Both the position numbers and the translations under genes were made by a program. This document shows, piece by piece, positions 54,751-61,825 of a stretch of 64,000 nucleotides of DNA. How positions within the stretch are numbered: the stretch's first letter is position 1; every line of letters starts with the position of its first letter. Under the pieces are notes generated by a model, which was not told the origin of the DNA, ran no database searches, and worked only from the letters and a program-made list of their open reading frames with translations. This DNA comes from Streptomyces syringium (lineage in GTDB: Bacteria > Actinomycetota > Actinomycetes > Streptomycetales > Streptomycetaceae): positions 1,240,001 to 1,304,000 of the forward strand of contig NZ_JAGIOH010000001.1 in assembly GCF_017876625.1 (NCBI RefSeq). Direction: 5' to 3'.

Positions 54751-56049
54751 CTAGGTCACCAGCGACAGCGCGGTGGGGAATCCCGAGGCGCGGGCGAGGG
54801 CCGCTGCTTCGCCGCGGGAATTGACGCCGAGCTTCTTGAGGATCTTGGCCACATGGAATTTGACGGTGTGTTCGCTGATCTGGAGCTGCTGGGCGATCGT
54901 CCGGTTGCGGTGGCCGTGGACCAGCCGTTCGAGAACGTCCAGCTCACGGGGGTTGAGGCCGCCCAAGGGGTCGCTGTGCGGGCGGTCGGGCGCCGTCAGC
55001 GGCAGCCGGGCGGTCACGATCGTGCCCCATTCCGGGACGGCGTCGACGTGCAGGGCGCCATTGAGCGCGGCGACCCGGTCGGTGAGCCGGTGCACGGCGA
55101 GCGCCTCGGCGGCGAGCGTTCCCGGACCGTCGTCCCGGATGGTCGTGCGGAGTTCGGTGTCCTCGACCTGCCAGCTGACCCGGATCCGGCTGACGCCGCC
55201 CTGTTCGAGCATGGTCAGCACGGTGCCGCGTGCCGTGGTGAGCGCGGCCCGGGCGATGTCCGCGGGCAACAGCCGCTGGCGGCAGTCGGGCGGGGAGAAC
55301 TCCAGCTCCACATTGCTGTACCGGGAGAGCAGACCCAGCATGTCGGACAGCCGCCCGAAGGCACCGCCGACCGTCTCCTCGGGCGGCAGCTCCTCGTCCT
55401 CACCGGTCGCCCGCAGCTCGACCAGGGCGGAGACCGCGATGTCGGTGGCGGTCCGGCGGGCGGCCTCGGCGTCGAGGGTGCGGGTGCGCAGGACGCCGAG
55501 CAGCGTGGTGAGGGTGGTGGCATGGGCGTCGGTCAGATTGGCGACGACCCGGGCCCGCTCGCTGTTGGCGATCCAGGGGCCGGCCATGTCGACCGGCACC
55601 GCCTGGGGCATCAGATCGATCACGCGTACGGTCGCGAGGTCCCACAGCTGCTGGAGCACCGCGAGCACCCGCGGTTCGGGCGTACTGCCGTCGGCGGGCA
55701 GCACCGCCAGCATGGCTCCCGCCGAGCCGGGTGGTGCGGAGGCCACGGCCAGCACCGGACGGAGCGAGCCCGCGAGGCGTGCCTGGCCGAACCATGGTTT
55801 GCCGACGTCGACGTGCGTGGCGAGGGCGGCCAGCTCGGTGCTGGTGACGTCCTGTGTCAGCTCGGCGTCACCGTGATTCCACGTCGCCGACTTGGGACAG
55901 TCGCCGGTGAGCATGACCAGGGCGTGGTGCTGTACGAGGTCGGTCATGGCCTCCGACAGCGTGGACAGGATCTCCTTGAGGGGCGCCCGCATCAAAGCCT
56001 TCGCCACAGCCAGCGTGCGCTGCGGGTCCCCCCAGTCCGCATACACCAT
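54751..56049 (-). CDS. LuxR-type regulator with GAF-like and HATPase-like regions
   Basis: A 432-residue regulator. The N-terminal half reads like a GAF-type sensor (LSTLSEAMTDLVQHHALVMLTGDCPK through ATVRVIDLMPQ). A middle region (about 290-360) resembles a histidine-kinase ATPase (ARAALTTARGTVLTM, IRDDGPGTLAAEALAVHRLTDRVAALNGALHV) but lacks a clear phospho-acceptor His. The C-terminus is a LuxR HTH (LNPRELDVLERLVHGHRNRTIAQQLQISEHTVKFHVAKILKKLGV). ATG 56049. It may be a second regulator of the PKS cluster; this rests only on adjacency. Confidence 0.85.
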   Translation of the reverse strand: MVYADWGDPQRTLAVAKALMRAPLKEILSTLSEAMTDLVQHHALVMLTGDCPKSATWNHGDAELTQDVTSTELAALATHVDVGKPWFGQARLAGSLRPVLAVASAPPGSAGAMLAVLPADGSTPEPRVLAVLQQLWDLATVRVIDLMPQAVPVDMAGPWIANSERARVVANLTDAHATTLTTLLGVLRTRTLDAEAARRTATDIAVSALVELRATGEDEELPPEETVGGAFGRLSDMLGLLSRYSNVELEFSPPDCRQRLLPADIARAALTTARGTVLTMLEQGGVSRIRVSWQVEDTELRTTIRDDGPGTLAAEALAVHRLTDRVAALNGALHVDAVPEWGTIVTARLPLTAPDRPHSDPLGGLNPRELDVLERLVHGHRNRTIAQQLQISEHTVKFHVAKILKKLGVNSRGEAAALARASGFPTALSLVT

Positions 56050-56086
56050 ATGTCGATGGTAGTGGACACCCCACCTCCGCCTACCG

Positions 56087-56118
56087 GTCTTCCGGCTAGT
56101 CCTACCTAGCCGGAAGAC
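56087..56118. promoter_or_regulatory. 13-bp inverted repeat upstream of the LuxR-type gene
   Basis: GTCTTCCGGCTAG - six bases - CTAGCCGGAAGAC, perfect, 38-69 bp upstream of ATG 56049. It is placed where an operator overlapping the promoter would be and is not followed by a T-tract or gene end, so a binding site is more likely than a terminator. Confidence 0.55.
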
Positions 56119-56320
56119 TAGAGAGAGAGGTTCAGGACAATGTGGGGACACCTCGCCCCGGACGGCCGTGACTTCAGTAAACGTTCACTTCGATGACGCT
56201 AATCTGCCTCCTGCCCGGTGGATGATCCGCATCGACTGGCTCCCTCGGAAACCCGTAGAGCCCGCCTGACACCGTCTGCACCGGTCGGGCCATGATCATT
56301 TTTGGGATGGCACTGACTCC

Positions 56321-57193
56321 ATGACCTGGTTCGAATCTCTCATCCTCGGGCTCGTCCAGGGCTTGACGGAGTTCCTGCCGATCTCCTCCAGCGCCCATCT
56401 GCGGCTGACCGCCGCGTTCGCCGACTGGCAGGACCCCGGAGCGGCCTTCACCGCGATCACGCAGATCGGTACCGAGACGGCCGTCATCATTTATTTCCGC
56501 AAGGACATCGCGCGCATCGTCTCCGCCTGGTTCCGCTCCCTGTTCGACCGCCGGATGCGGCACGACCACGACGCCACGATGGGCTGGCTGGTGATCGTCG
56601 GTTCGATCCCCATCGGCGTGCTGGGGCTGCTGCTCAAGGACGCCATCGAGGGCCCGTTCCGCGATCTGCGGCTGATCGCCACCACGCTCGTCGTCATGGG
56701 AATCGTGCTGGGCTTCGCCGACCGGCTCGCGGCGCGCGACGAGCAGGGCGGCCGCCACAGGGCCGTCAGGGAGCGCAAGAGCCTGGAGCAGCTCAATACC
56801 CGGGACGGGCTCATCTTCGGGGTCTGCCAGGCGATGGCGCTGATTCCGGGGGTCTCGCGGTCCGGCGCGACGATCAGTGGCGGACTGCTCATCGGCTACA
56901 CCCGGGAGTCCGCCGCCCGCTATTCTTTCCTGCTGGCCATCCCCGCCGTCCTCGCCTCGGGCCTGTTCGAACTGAAGGACGCGGGCGAGGGGCACACGGC
57001 GTGGGGGCCGACGATTTTCGCCACGCTCATCGCCTTCGTGGTCGGATACGCCGTCATCGCGTGGTTCATGCGGTTCATTTCCTCCAAGAGCTTCATGCCC
57101 TTCGTGATCTACCGCGTCCTGCTCGGTCTGCTGCTGTTCGCGCTGGTGGGAGCGGACGTACTGAGCCCGCACGCCGGTGAGAACGCGGGCTGA
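56321..57193 (+). CDS. uppP: Undecaprenyl-diphosphate phosphatase UppP/BacA
   Basis: A 290-residue integral membrane phosphatase that recycles undecaprenyl diphosphate for cell-wall synthesis and can confer bacitracin resistance. Both active-site motifs are present: GLTEFLPISSSAHL near residue 15-28 and PGVSRSGATISGG near 185. About eight membrane helices; the ITQIGTETAVIIYFRKDI segment lies between them. ATG 56321. Monocistronic. Confidence 0.96.
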   Translation: MTWFESLILGLVQGLTEFLPISSSAHLRLTAAFADWQDPGAAFTAITQIGTETAVIIYFRKDIARIVSAWFRSLFDRRMRHDHDATMGWLVIVGSIPIGVLGLLLKDAIEGPFRDLRLIATTLVVMGIVLGFADRLAARDEQGGRHRAVRERKSLEQLNTRDGLIFGVCQAMALIPGVSRSGATISGGLLIGYTRESAARYSFLLAIPAVLASGLFELKDAGEGHTAWGPTIFATLIAFVVGYAVIAWFMRFISSKSFMPFVIYRVLLGLLLFALVGADVLSPHAGENAG

Positions 57194-57207
57194 GCACGGC
57201 GCTTCAC

Positions 57208-57243
57208 CCGTCGGTGGGCGGGCCGGAGGGCCACCGCCGACGG
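57208..57243. terminator. Imperfect hairpin after uppP
   Basis: CCGTCGG-TGG pairs with CCA-CCG-CCGACGG (three-base bulge) in the spacer after uppP. Confidence 0.45.
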
Positions 57244-57284
57244 AACCGCTGCAGCGATACCGGCTCCTTTGTCAGTGGCCTCCC

Positions 57285-58442
57285 CTAATCTGTTGCCATG
57301 TCAACTACCGCCGCTCCCCCGCACCCGGACGCCACCGCCTTGAACACCGCGATACGGGCGTTCCTGTCGGCGCGGCGCGGCCGGGCGCTGTCGGGATCCG
57401 AGCGGTCCGAGTACGAAGCACTGCGGGGGCGGTGGGTGGCGGCCGTGCGGGCCGGGTTCGAGACGGCGGCGTGACGGGCCGCGGGCGAGGGGCAGGGGCC
57501 CGGAGGGGCGTCAGGAGGAGCGTCAGGAGGAGGGGCCGAGGAGCGCAGGACCTCGGTGGCGCGTCGCAGCCGGTCGTCGCGCTCCCGCCGTGCGGCGGCG
57601 AGTTCCTTCGCGCGTTCCTTGATGAGCCGGTGCTGGTAGGCGGTTTCCACCGCGCTCCACACTCCGATGAGTCGCGTCCTGTCCTTGCAGGCGATGTCCG
57701 CCCGGGCCGTGGCGATCTCCCGGGCCGAGGCACGGGGGCCGGCCGCCATCGCCCGGGGGGCGTCCAGCGGACCGGCGTAGGAGAATCCGCCGGCCTTCAT
57801 GCAGTCCGACCACTTCCGCTGCACGGTGCGCACGCGTGCATCGTTCTTGGACTGTTCGAACGAGTCCATGTTCAGCTGCCGTACGACGAGGGCGTCGGCC
57901 GGGAAGGAAGCCGTGCCGGTGATCTTCCTGGCGGCCGCCGCGTTGCAGCCCTCGGGCGGGCTGCCACCCGGCCCCGGCCTTCCGTCGGGTGTGCCGGACA
58001 GTGCCCGTTGCTGGCGGGCGGTGACCGGCGGGGGCGTCGGCGGTGTCGTACGTTCCGCCAAGTGATAGCCGTAGCGGACTGCTTGGTCCGGGGAGCTGAT
58101 TCCGTACCGCCGCTCGTGCCGCGGCGGTTCGGCGACGGCCTCCGGCGCGGGCGGCAGCGGCACTCCCGCCCGTTTCATGCACGTCGCGACGAGCAGGTCC
58201 AGGGCCGACCGGAGCTTCCGGTGATCCTCACGTGAGAGGAAAAGGCTGTCCAAGGGCAGCGGGCCCGGCCGGGCATCGGCCGACGGGGTGGTGGGCGCCG
58301 TCGGGGGTGCGGCCGGCCCCGCGGCCTGCGCGTCCTTCCCGCCGCCCGTGGTGCAGGACGCCGTGGCCAGGCAGGCACCGCATACGAGCAGTGTGATCGA
58401 CAGCCGGGACCTGCCGACGCGGCGGCGAGTCGGACGCGTCAT
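57285..58442 (-). CDS. Putative lipoprotein
   Basis: Signal peptide with lipobox: MTRPTRRRVGRSRLSITLLVCGACLATASC, Cys30 being the probable lipid anchor, followed by a Gly/Ala/Pro linker and an extracytoplasmic domain (about 60-300) with KSALDLLVATCMKRAG-like, PEGCNAAAARKI, KWSDCMKAGGF and DIACKDRTRLIGVWSAVE segments; several Cys suggest disulfides. The frame continues through a low-complexity tail to 57285 (385 residues), but the last 65 residues overlap the small antisense gene and look less protein-like. ATG 58442. Function unknown. Confidence 0.72.
   Translation of the reverse strand: MTRPTRRRVGRSRLSITLLVCGACLATASCTTGGGKDAQAAGPAAPPTAPTTPSADARPGPLPLDSLFLSREDHRKLRSALDLLVATCMKRAGVPLPPAPEAVAEPPRHERRYGISSPDQAVRYGYHLAERTTPPTPPPVTARQQRALSGTPDGRPGPGGSPPEGCNAAAARKITGTASFPADALVVRQLNMDSFEQSKNDARVRTVQRKWSDCMKAGGFSYAGPLDAPRAMAAGPRASAREIATARADIACKDRTRLIGVWSAVETAYQHRLIKERAKELAAARRERDDRLRRATEVLRSSAPPPDAPPDAPPGPCPSPAARHAAVSNPARTAATHRPRSASYSDRSDPDSARPRRADRNARIAVFKAVASGCGGAAVVDMATD
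57298..57474 (+). CDS. 58-residue small protein, probably leaderless
   Basis: ATG 57298 to TGA 57474 encodes MSTTAAPPHPDATALNTAIRA and continues with an Arg/Ala-rich helix ending WVAAVRAGFETAA. Third-position GC is very high. A -10-like TAATCT lies at 57286-57291, seven bases before the ATG, with no Shine-Dalgarno, the pattern of Streptomyces leaderless genes. It is wholly antisense to the 3' end of the lipoprotein frame, so one of the two gene models is probably too long or both are real. Confidence 0.55.
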   Translation: MSTTAAPPHPDATALNTAIRAFLSARRGRALSGSERSEYEALRGRWVAAVRAGFETAA

Positions 58443-58515
58443 GTGCTTCTGCCTCCCGGCGGGTTTTCCGTTCACCAGGTCAGTGCACCGGGTCAGTTCA
58501 CGGGGTCAGTTCATG

Positions 58516-58935
58516 TCAGTTGACCAGGAAGGAGGCATTGTCATTCTTGGTCTTCACCAGATTGATCGCGCTGCACGCCGGCACCGTGTCGTACGGGCCG
58601 CTCCATCCGCTGTTGACGAACACCTTCACATCGCCGCGGCACTGGCCGGGGAACTGATAGGTGGCGGAGGCGGCATTGTTCTTCACCGGCACGCCCTGCC
58701 CCTCGCCGGGGGTGAGGAATCTGCCCGCGTCCTTCAGATTGGGAAATCCCTGGAATCCCGTGCTGAGGTCCCAGCCGGCCACCGATCCCTGCTGGTTGGA
58801 GTTGTACCAGAGGCAGAATGCCCTGGCCCCGAGGCAATTCGGGTCCGGCGGAGCCGCCGCCTGTGCCGTGGGAGCGAGAGCGAGGGTCGCCGCTCCCGTC
58901 AATGAGGCCGCGATGAGGGCATGCTTCAGTCGCAT
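58516..58935 (-). CDS. Secreted peptidase-inhibitor-I36-like protein
   Basis: A 139-residue secreted protein. Signal peptide MRLKHALIAASLTGAATLALAPTAQA, then a crystallin-like domain with CLGARAFCLWYNSNQQGSVAGWDLS, KNNAASATYQFPGQCRGDVKVFVNSGWSGPYDTVPACSAINL. The FCLWYNSN-like strand and conserved Cys pattern fit the I36 (SMPI-type) metalloprotease-inhibitor family; inhibition is not proven. ATG 58935 is chosen to give a normal signal peptide. Confidence 0.8.
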   Translation of the reverse strand: MRLKHALIAASLTGAATLALAPTAQAAAPPDPNCLGARAFCLWYNSNQQGSVAGWDLSTGFQGFPNLKDAGRFLTPGEGQGVPVKNNAASATYQFPGQCRGDVKVFVNSGWSGPYDTVPACSAINLVKTKNDNASFLVN

Positions 58936-59159
58936 CGAACCACCTGCCATTCTGGGCGGACGCCGGGGAATTTCACGTCCGGGCGAAAAGGGGGCACGTA
59001 CGTTGCGGGCAGCCGGGCGCGACCTCGAAAAGGTGAAGCCCGGCTTCCGAGCAGGGCGAACCTAGCCCACCGGCAAAGAGCGTGTCCATGGCATCCATCC
59101 GGAATGGCGGGGTATGCCCGTACGGAGGCCCCGCGTATCGACCCAAACCGCCCCGCTGT

Positions 59160-59744
59160 TCAGGGGTGGTGACCGATTCCCTCCTGCTCCGCCTTCTCGC
59201 GTCGCGCCCACGCCCGCAGCGCCGCCCGGTCGTCGAACCGGCCGACGTTACGGTCCAGGTTCCCCGCCGAGCTGTACTGGTGGAAGGTCCACGGGTGCTT
59301 GACGGCCGGGCGGCCGGCCGGGTGGTCGGGGTCCGCGATCCACAGCCCGTCGCCGGCTTCGCTGGTCGTGTCGCGGTTGAGCCAGTAGTCGCGGTTGCAG
59401 TAGAGCACCACTCGGTGGGCGGGCGCCTTGGCACGCACATGGCTCAGCCAGCGGTCCTTGTCTCTGCACGGGACCTTCGGCTCTTCCCAGTCGAGGGCCA
59501 GGACGTCCCCCGGCCGCAATTTAATCTTGCCGAGGAAGTAGTTCCCCTGCGCGGACATCGACCCGGCCGTGACGTAGTGGTAGTAGCCGACCACGAGTCC
59601 CGCCGCCCGGGCCCGGTCCCGCTGGGCCACCCATTTCGGGTTGGTGTAGGAGACACCTTCGGTGACCTTGACGAAGACGAAGTCGTACCCGTCCACCGGG
59701 TACTTCTCGCTCTGGTAACTGCTGACATCGATGCCGTGAATCAT
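59160..59744 (-). CDS. GH25 lysozyme-family protein
   Basis: A 194-residue glycoside hydrolase family 25 domain: MIHGIDVSSYQSEKYPVDGYDFVFVKVTEGVSYTNP, GYYHYVTAGSMSAQGNYFLGKI, catalytic DWEEP (VLALDWEEPKV), LYCNRDYW and WTFHQYSS. All hallmark acidic residues are in place, so muramidase activity is likely. No signal peptide, unlike most cellular members; phage-type or otherwise exported. ATG 59744 follows GGAGGAGG. Confidence 0.88.
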   Translation of the reverse strand: MIHGIDVSSYQSEKYPVDGYDFVFVKVTEGVSYTNPKWVAQRDRARAAGLVVGYYHYVTAGSMSAQGNYFLGKIKLRPGDVLALDWEEPKVPCRDKDRWLSHVRAKAPAHRVVLYCNRDYWLNRDTTSEAGDGLWIADPDHPAGRPAVKHPWTFHQYSSAGNLDRNVGRFDDRAALRAWARREKAEQEGIGHHP

Positions 59745-59854
59745 GCCGCCTCCTCCGGAATGCGGACATCTCACCTGGGAGCGTGTCCGCAGTATCGATC
59801 CGGATCGGCGCGCTGGCGAGAGCCCCCTCGGGTGATTCCCCTGGCACGGCGGAA

Positions 59855-59885
59855 CCGCGCAGGCCGGGAATGCCGGCCCGCGCGG
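59855..59885 (-). terminator. Imperfect hairpin after the secreted DUF5602-like gene
   Basis: CCGCGCAGGCCGG and CCGGCCCGCGCGG around a five-base loop, 19 bp past the stop at 59904. Confidence 0.5.
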
Positions 59886-59903
59886 CGAAAGGCCCGTATG
59901 CGA

Positions 59904-60959
59904 TCAGTGGCCGTGCCCGCGGCCGGCCGCCGGTGTGCCCGCGGTGGCGGGCGGCTGGGTCCAGTTCGGGGCCTTTGCCCCGGCCGGGGCCTTGCGGTAG
60001 GCGAAGTCCTCGAAGGTCATCAGATAGTCCTTCTCCTTGGCCCGATAGCTGGTGCACGACTTCTTCGGGTAGGAGCCGCTGATCTCGACCTCGGGTGCCC
60101 ATTTCAGCGTGAGGCAGCTGCGCTTCGGCTTCGTGCTCTTGAGCCAGTCGGTGGACAGGACGTTCTCCCAGAAGGTGATGTGGGAGTCGTACGTCCCGTA
60201 CACGAACGCCTGCGTGAACGGTCCGCCATTGGCGGGGGCGGCGCTGAGGTCGACGATGTGATTGCCCATGCGGCCGGCCGCTCCGGGCAGCCCGAAGCCC
60301 TCCGGGTGGTACGGGGCGGGCACGGGCTTGGCCGCCTTCTCGTTGTCCGCGCAGTTGACGAAGATGGCACCACAGGGGCCGGTGCGTATGGCGTTGCGCG
60401 CCTCGTAATCCATCATGAAGTAGTGGATGTCGAAGTGCGGCTTGTCGAAGACGTGCTCCGGGCCGTGGCCCACCGACTGCCAGTTGAACATCATCCACTT
60501 GAAGGGCAGCCCCTTGAGCTTGGGGAACCACAGCACCCGCTCGTGGCCGCCGCCGCATTCGGTGTTCGGGTCGACCTTGCCGTCCTCGTTCTTGTCGAAG
60601 CAGGTGTTCCCGTCGTGCCGGGGGGTCGTGGGCAGCGAATTGGCGGCCGTCTCGCTGACCGCGACGCCGATCACCTTCGGTGAGCCGTCGGGCTTACGGG
60701 AGTAGACCGTCTCGACATGGCCGTTGCCCAGCGAGGTCCGGTTCTCCACGATGAGATCACCGTCCTTGTCGGGGCCGGGATCGGCTGCGTTGCGGGCGGC
60801 TTCCGGGGTCGATCGGCCCTGCTCCGCCGAGGCGGTGCTCGCGGTGATGTTCCCGACAGCCAGCGCGGAGGCGCCCAGTGCCGTCAACAGCAGTGCCATG
60901 AAGAGCAGCAGGGTCTTGCGTGGCCTTCTGGTGGTCCGGTTCCTCTTCGTTCCGTTCAC
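59904..60959 (-). CDS. Secreted TTHB210/DUF5602-like protein
   Basis: A 351-residue protein with an N-terminal signal or anchor (basic TKRNRTTRRPRKT, then LLLFMALLLTALGASALAVG) and a large extracytoplasmic domain. HFDIHYFMMDYEARNAI is the His-rich segment typical of TTHB210-like/DUF5602 proteins; nearby GPCGAIFVNCADN, GFGLPGAAGRMGNHIVDL and SHITFWENVLS are also conserved-looking. Metal binding is plausible from the HxDxH pattern; function unknown. ATG 60959. Ends with a His/Gly tail. Confidence 0.78.
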   Translation of the reverse strand: MNGTKRNRTTRRPRKTLLLFMALLLTALGASALAVGNITASTASAEQGRSTPEAARNAADPGPDKDGDLIVENRTSLGNGHVETVYSRKPDGSPKVIGVAVSETAANSLPTTPRHDGNTCFDKNEDGKVDPNTECGGGHERVLWFPKLKGLPFKWMMFNWQSVGHGPEHVFDKPHFDIHYFMMDYEARNAIRTGPCGAIFVNCADNEKAAKPVPAPYHPEGFGLPGAAGRMGNHIVDLSAAPANGGPFTQAFVYGTYDSHITFWENVLSTDWLKSTKPKRSCLTLKWAPEVEISGSYPKKSCTSYRAKEKDYLMTFEDFAYRKAPAGAKAPNWTQPPATAGTPAAGRGHGH

Positions 60960-61047
60960 GTGCTTCCCCGTTCGTGGTTCAGAGTGTGTCGCAGAGTGCT
61001 CGGTGGCTCGCAGTCGGTCGGGGGTGTGGGGTGTGCGGTAAGCGAGA

Positions 61048-61084
61048 AGCGGCCGTCAGCGCCAGTTCGGGGCTGCCGGCCGCT
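61048..61084 (-). terminator. Hairpin after the AhpD-like gene
   Basis: Sixteen-base arms (AGCGGCCGTCAGCGCC and GGGGCTGCCGGCCGCT, 14 pairs) with a five-base loop, 35 bp past the stop at 61119. Confidence 0.6.
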
Positions 61085-61118
61085 CCTCGTTCCGTGTGTG
61101 GCGCTCCGTGCTCGGGCC

Positions 61119-61682
61119 CTACTCGGCCGGGGCCTCCCAGGCGAAGGGCACGAACGGCGGGTCGAGCTCGACGGCCGTCATGCGGTTCGCGAAGGTGGAC
61201 ATCGTGTACGTGCCGACGCCCATGACCACCTCGAGGGCGTTGCGCCGGGTGTAGCCGGCGGCGAAGAAGGCGTCGAACTCCTCCTTGCCGACCTGGCCGT
61301 GCCGGGTGAGCACGGCCAGGGTGAACTGCCGGATGGCCTCCAGGCGGGCGTCGGCGAGCGGCGCCTTCTCGCGCAGGGCGGCCAGCAGCTCGGCCGGCGC
61401 CTTCTGGCGGGTGAGCGTGGCCGAGTGCATGGCCACGCAGTAGTGACACTCGACGTAGGTCGCCACGGTCAGCACGACCACCTCACGCTCCAGCATCTCG
61501 AGCGAGGTCTGGTCGAAGGTGCCCACGGCCTTCATGAACGTGCCGAGCAGCTCGGGCGACTCCGCCATCGCAGCCACCGGCCCGGGCACGAATCCGAAGT
61601 TCTTCTGGGCACCCTCGACCAGCGGGCGCGAGGCCTCCGGAGCGGTCTCGGGTGTGTGGAGCGTGAAGGGGGAGTCGGTCAT
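61119..61682 (-). CDS. AhpD-like carboxymuconolactone-decarboxylase-family peroxidase
   Basis: A 187-residue AhpD-fold protein with the redox motif ECHYCVAMHSATL (CxxC followed by the essential His), preceded by KNFGFVPGPVAAMAESPELLGTFM and followed by GYTRRNALEVVMGVGTYTMSTFANRM. Probably reduces peroxides through its Cys pair. ATG 61682 follows AAGGAG; the upstream open frame is not protein-like. Just downstream of the NRPS gene but with 140 bp between them. Confidence 0.9.
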   Translation of the reverse strand: MTDSPFTLHTPETAPEASRPLVEGAQKNFGFVPGPVAAMAESPELLGTFMKAVGTFDQTSLEMLEREVVVLTVATYVECHYCVAMHSATLTRQKAPAELLAALREKAPLADARLEAIRQFTLAVLTRHGQVGKEEFDAFFAAGYTRRNALEVVMGVGTYTMSTFANRMTAVELDPPFVPFAWEAPAE

Positions 61683-61825
61683 GGTGTGTCTCCTTTGTGC
61701 TTTCGGTATGAGATGCGGCAGACGATGGTTCGGCGCCTGCCGGTGGTGCTTGGTCCGTCTGGCGTGGGCTCGCACGGGCCGCCCGATCGGGCTGCCGGGC
61801 ACCGGCGCGAGCGAATGCGGCCGGT

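Noticed and set aside
56326..56340. GGTTCGAATC, like a tRNA T-loop
   Set aside because: It lies in the first codons of uppP and no acceptor stem, D-arm or anticodon arm can be drawn around it. No tRNA or rRNA gene was found in the window.
59160..59744. GH25 lysozyme as evidence of a prophage
   Set aside because: No holin, structural or packaging genes surround it; neighbours are ordinary secreted-protein genes.
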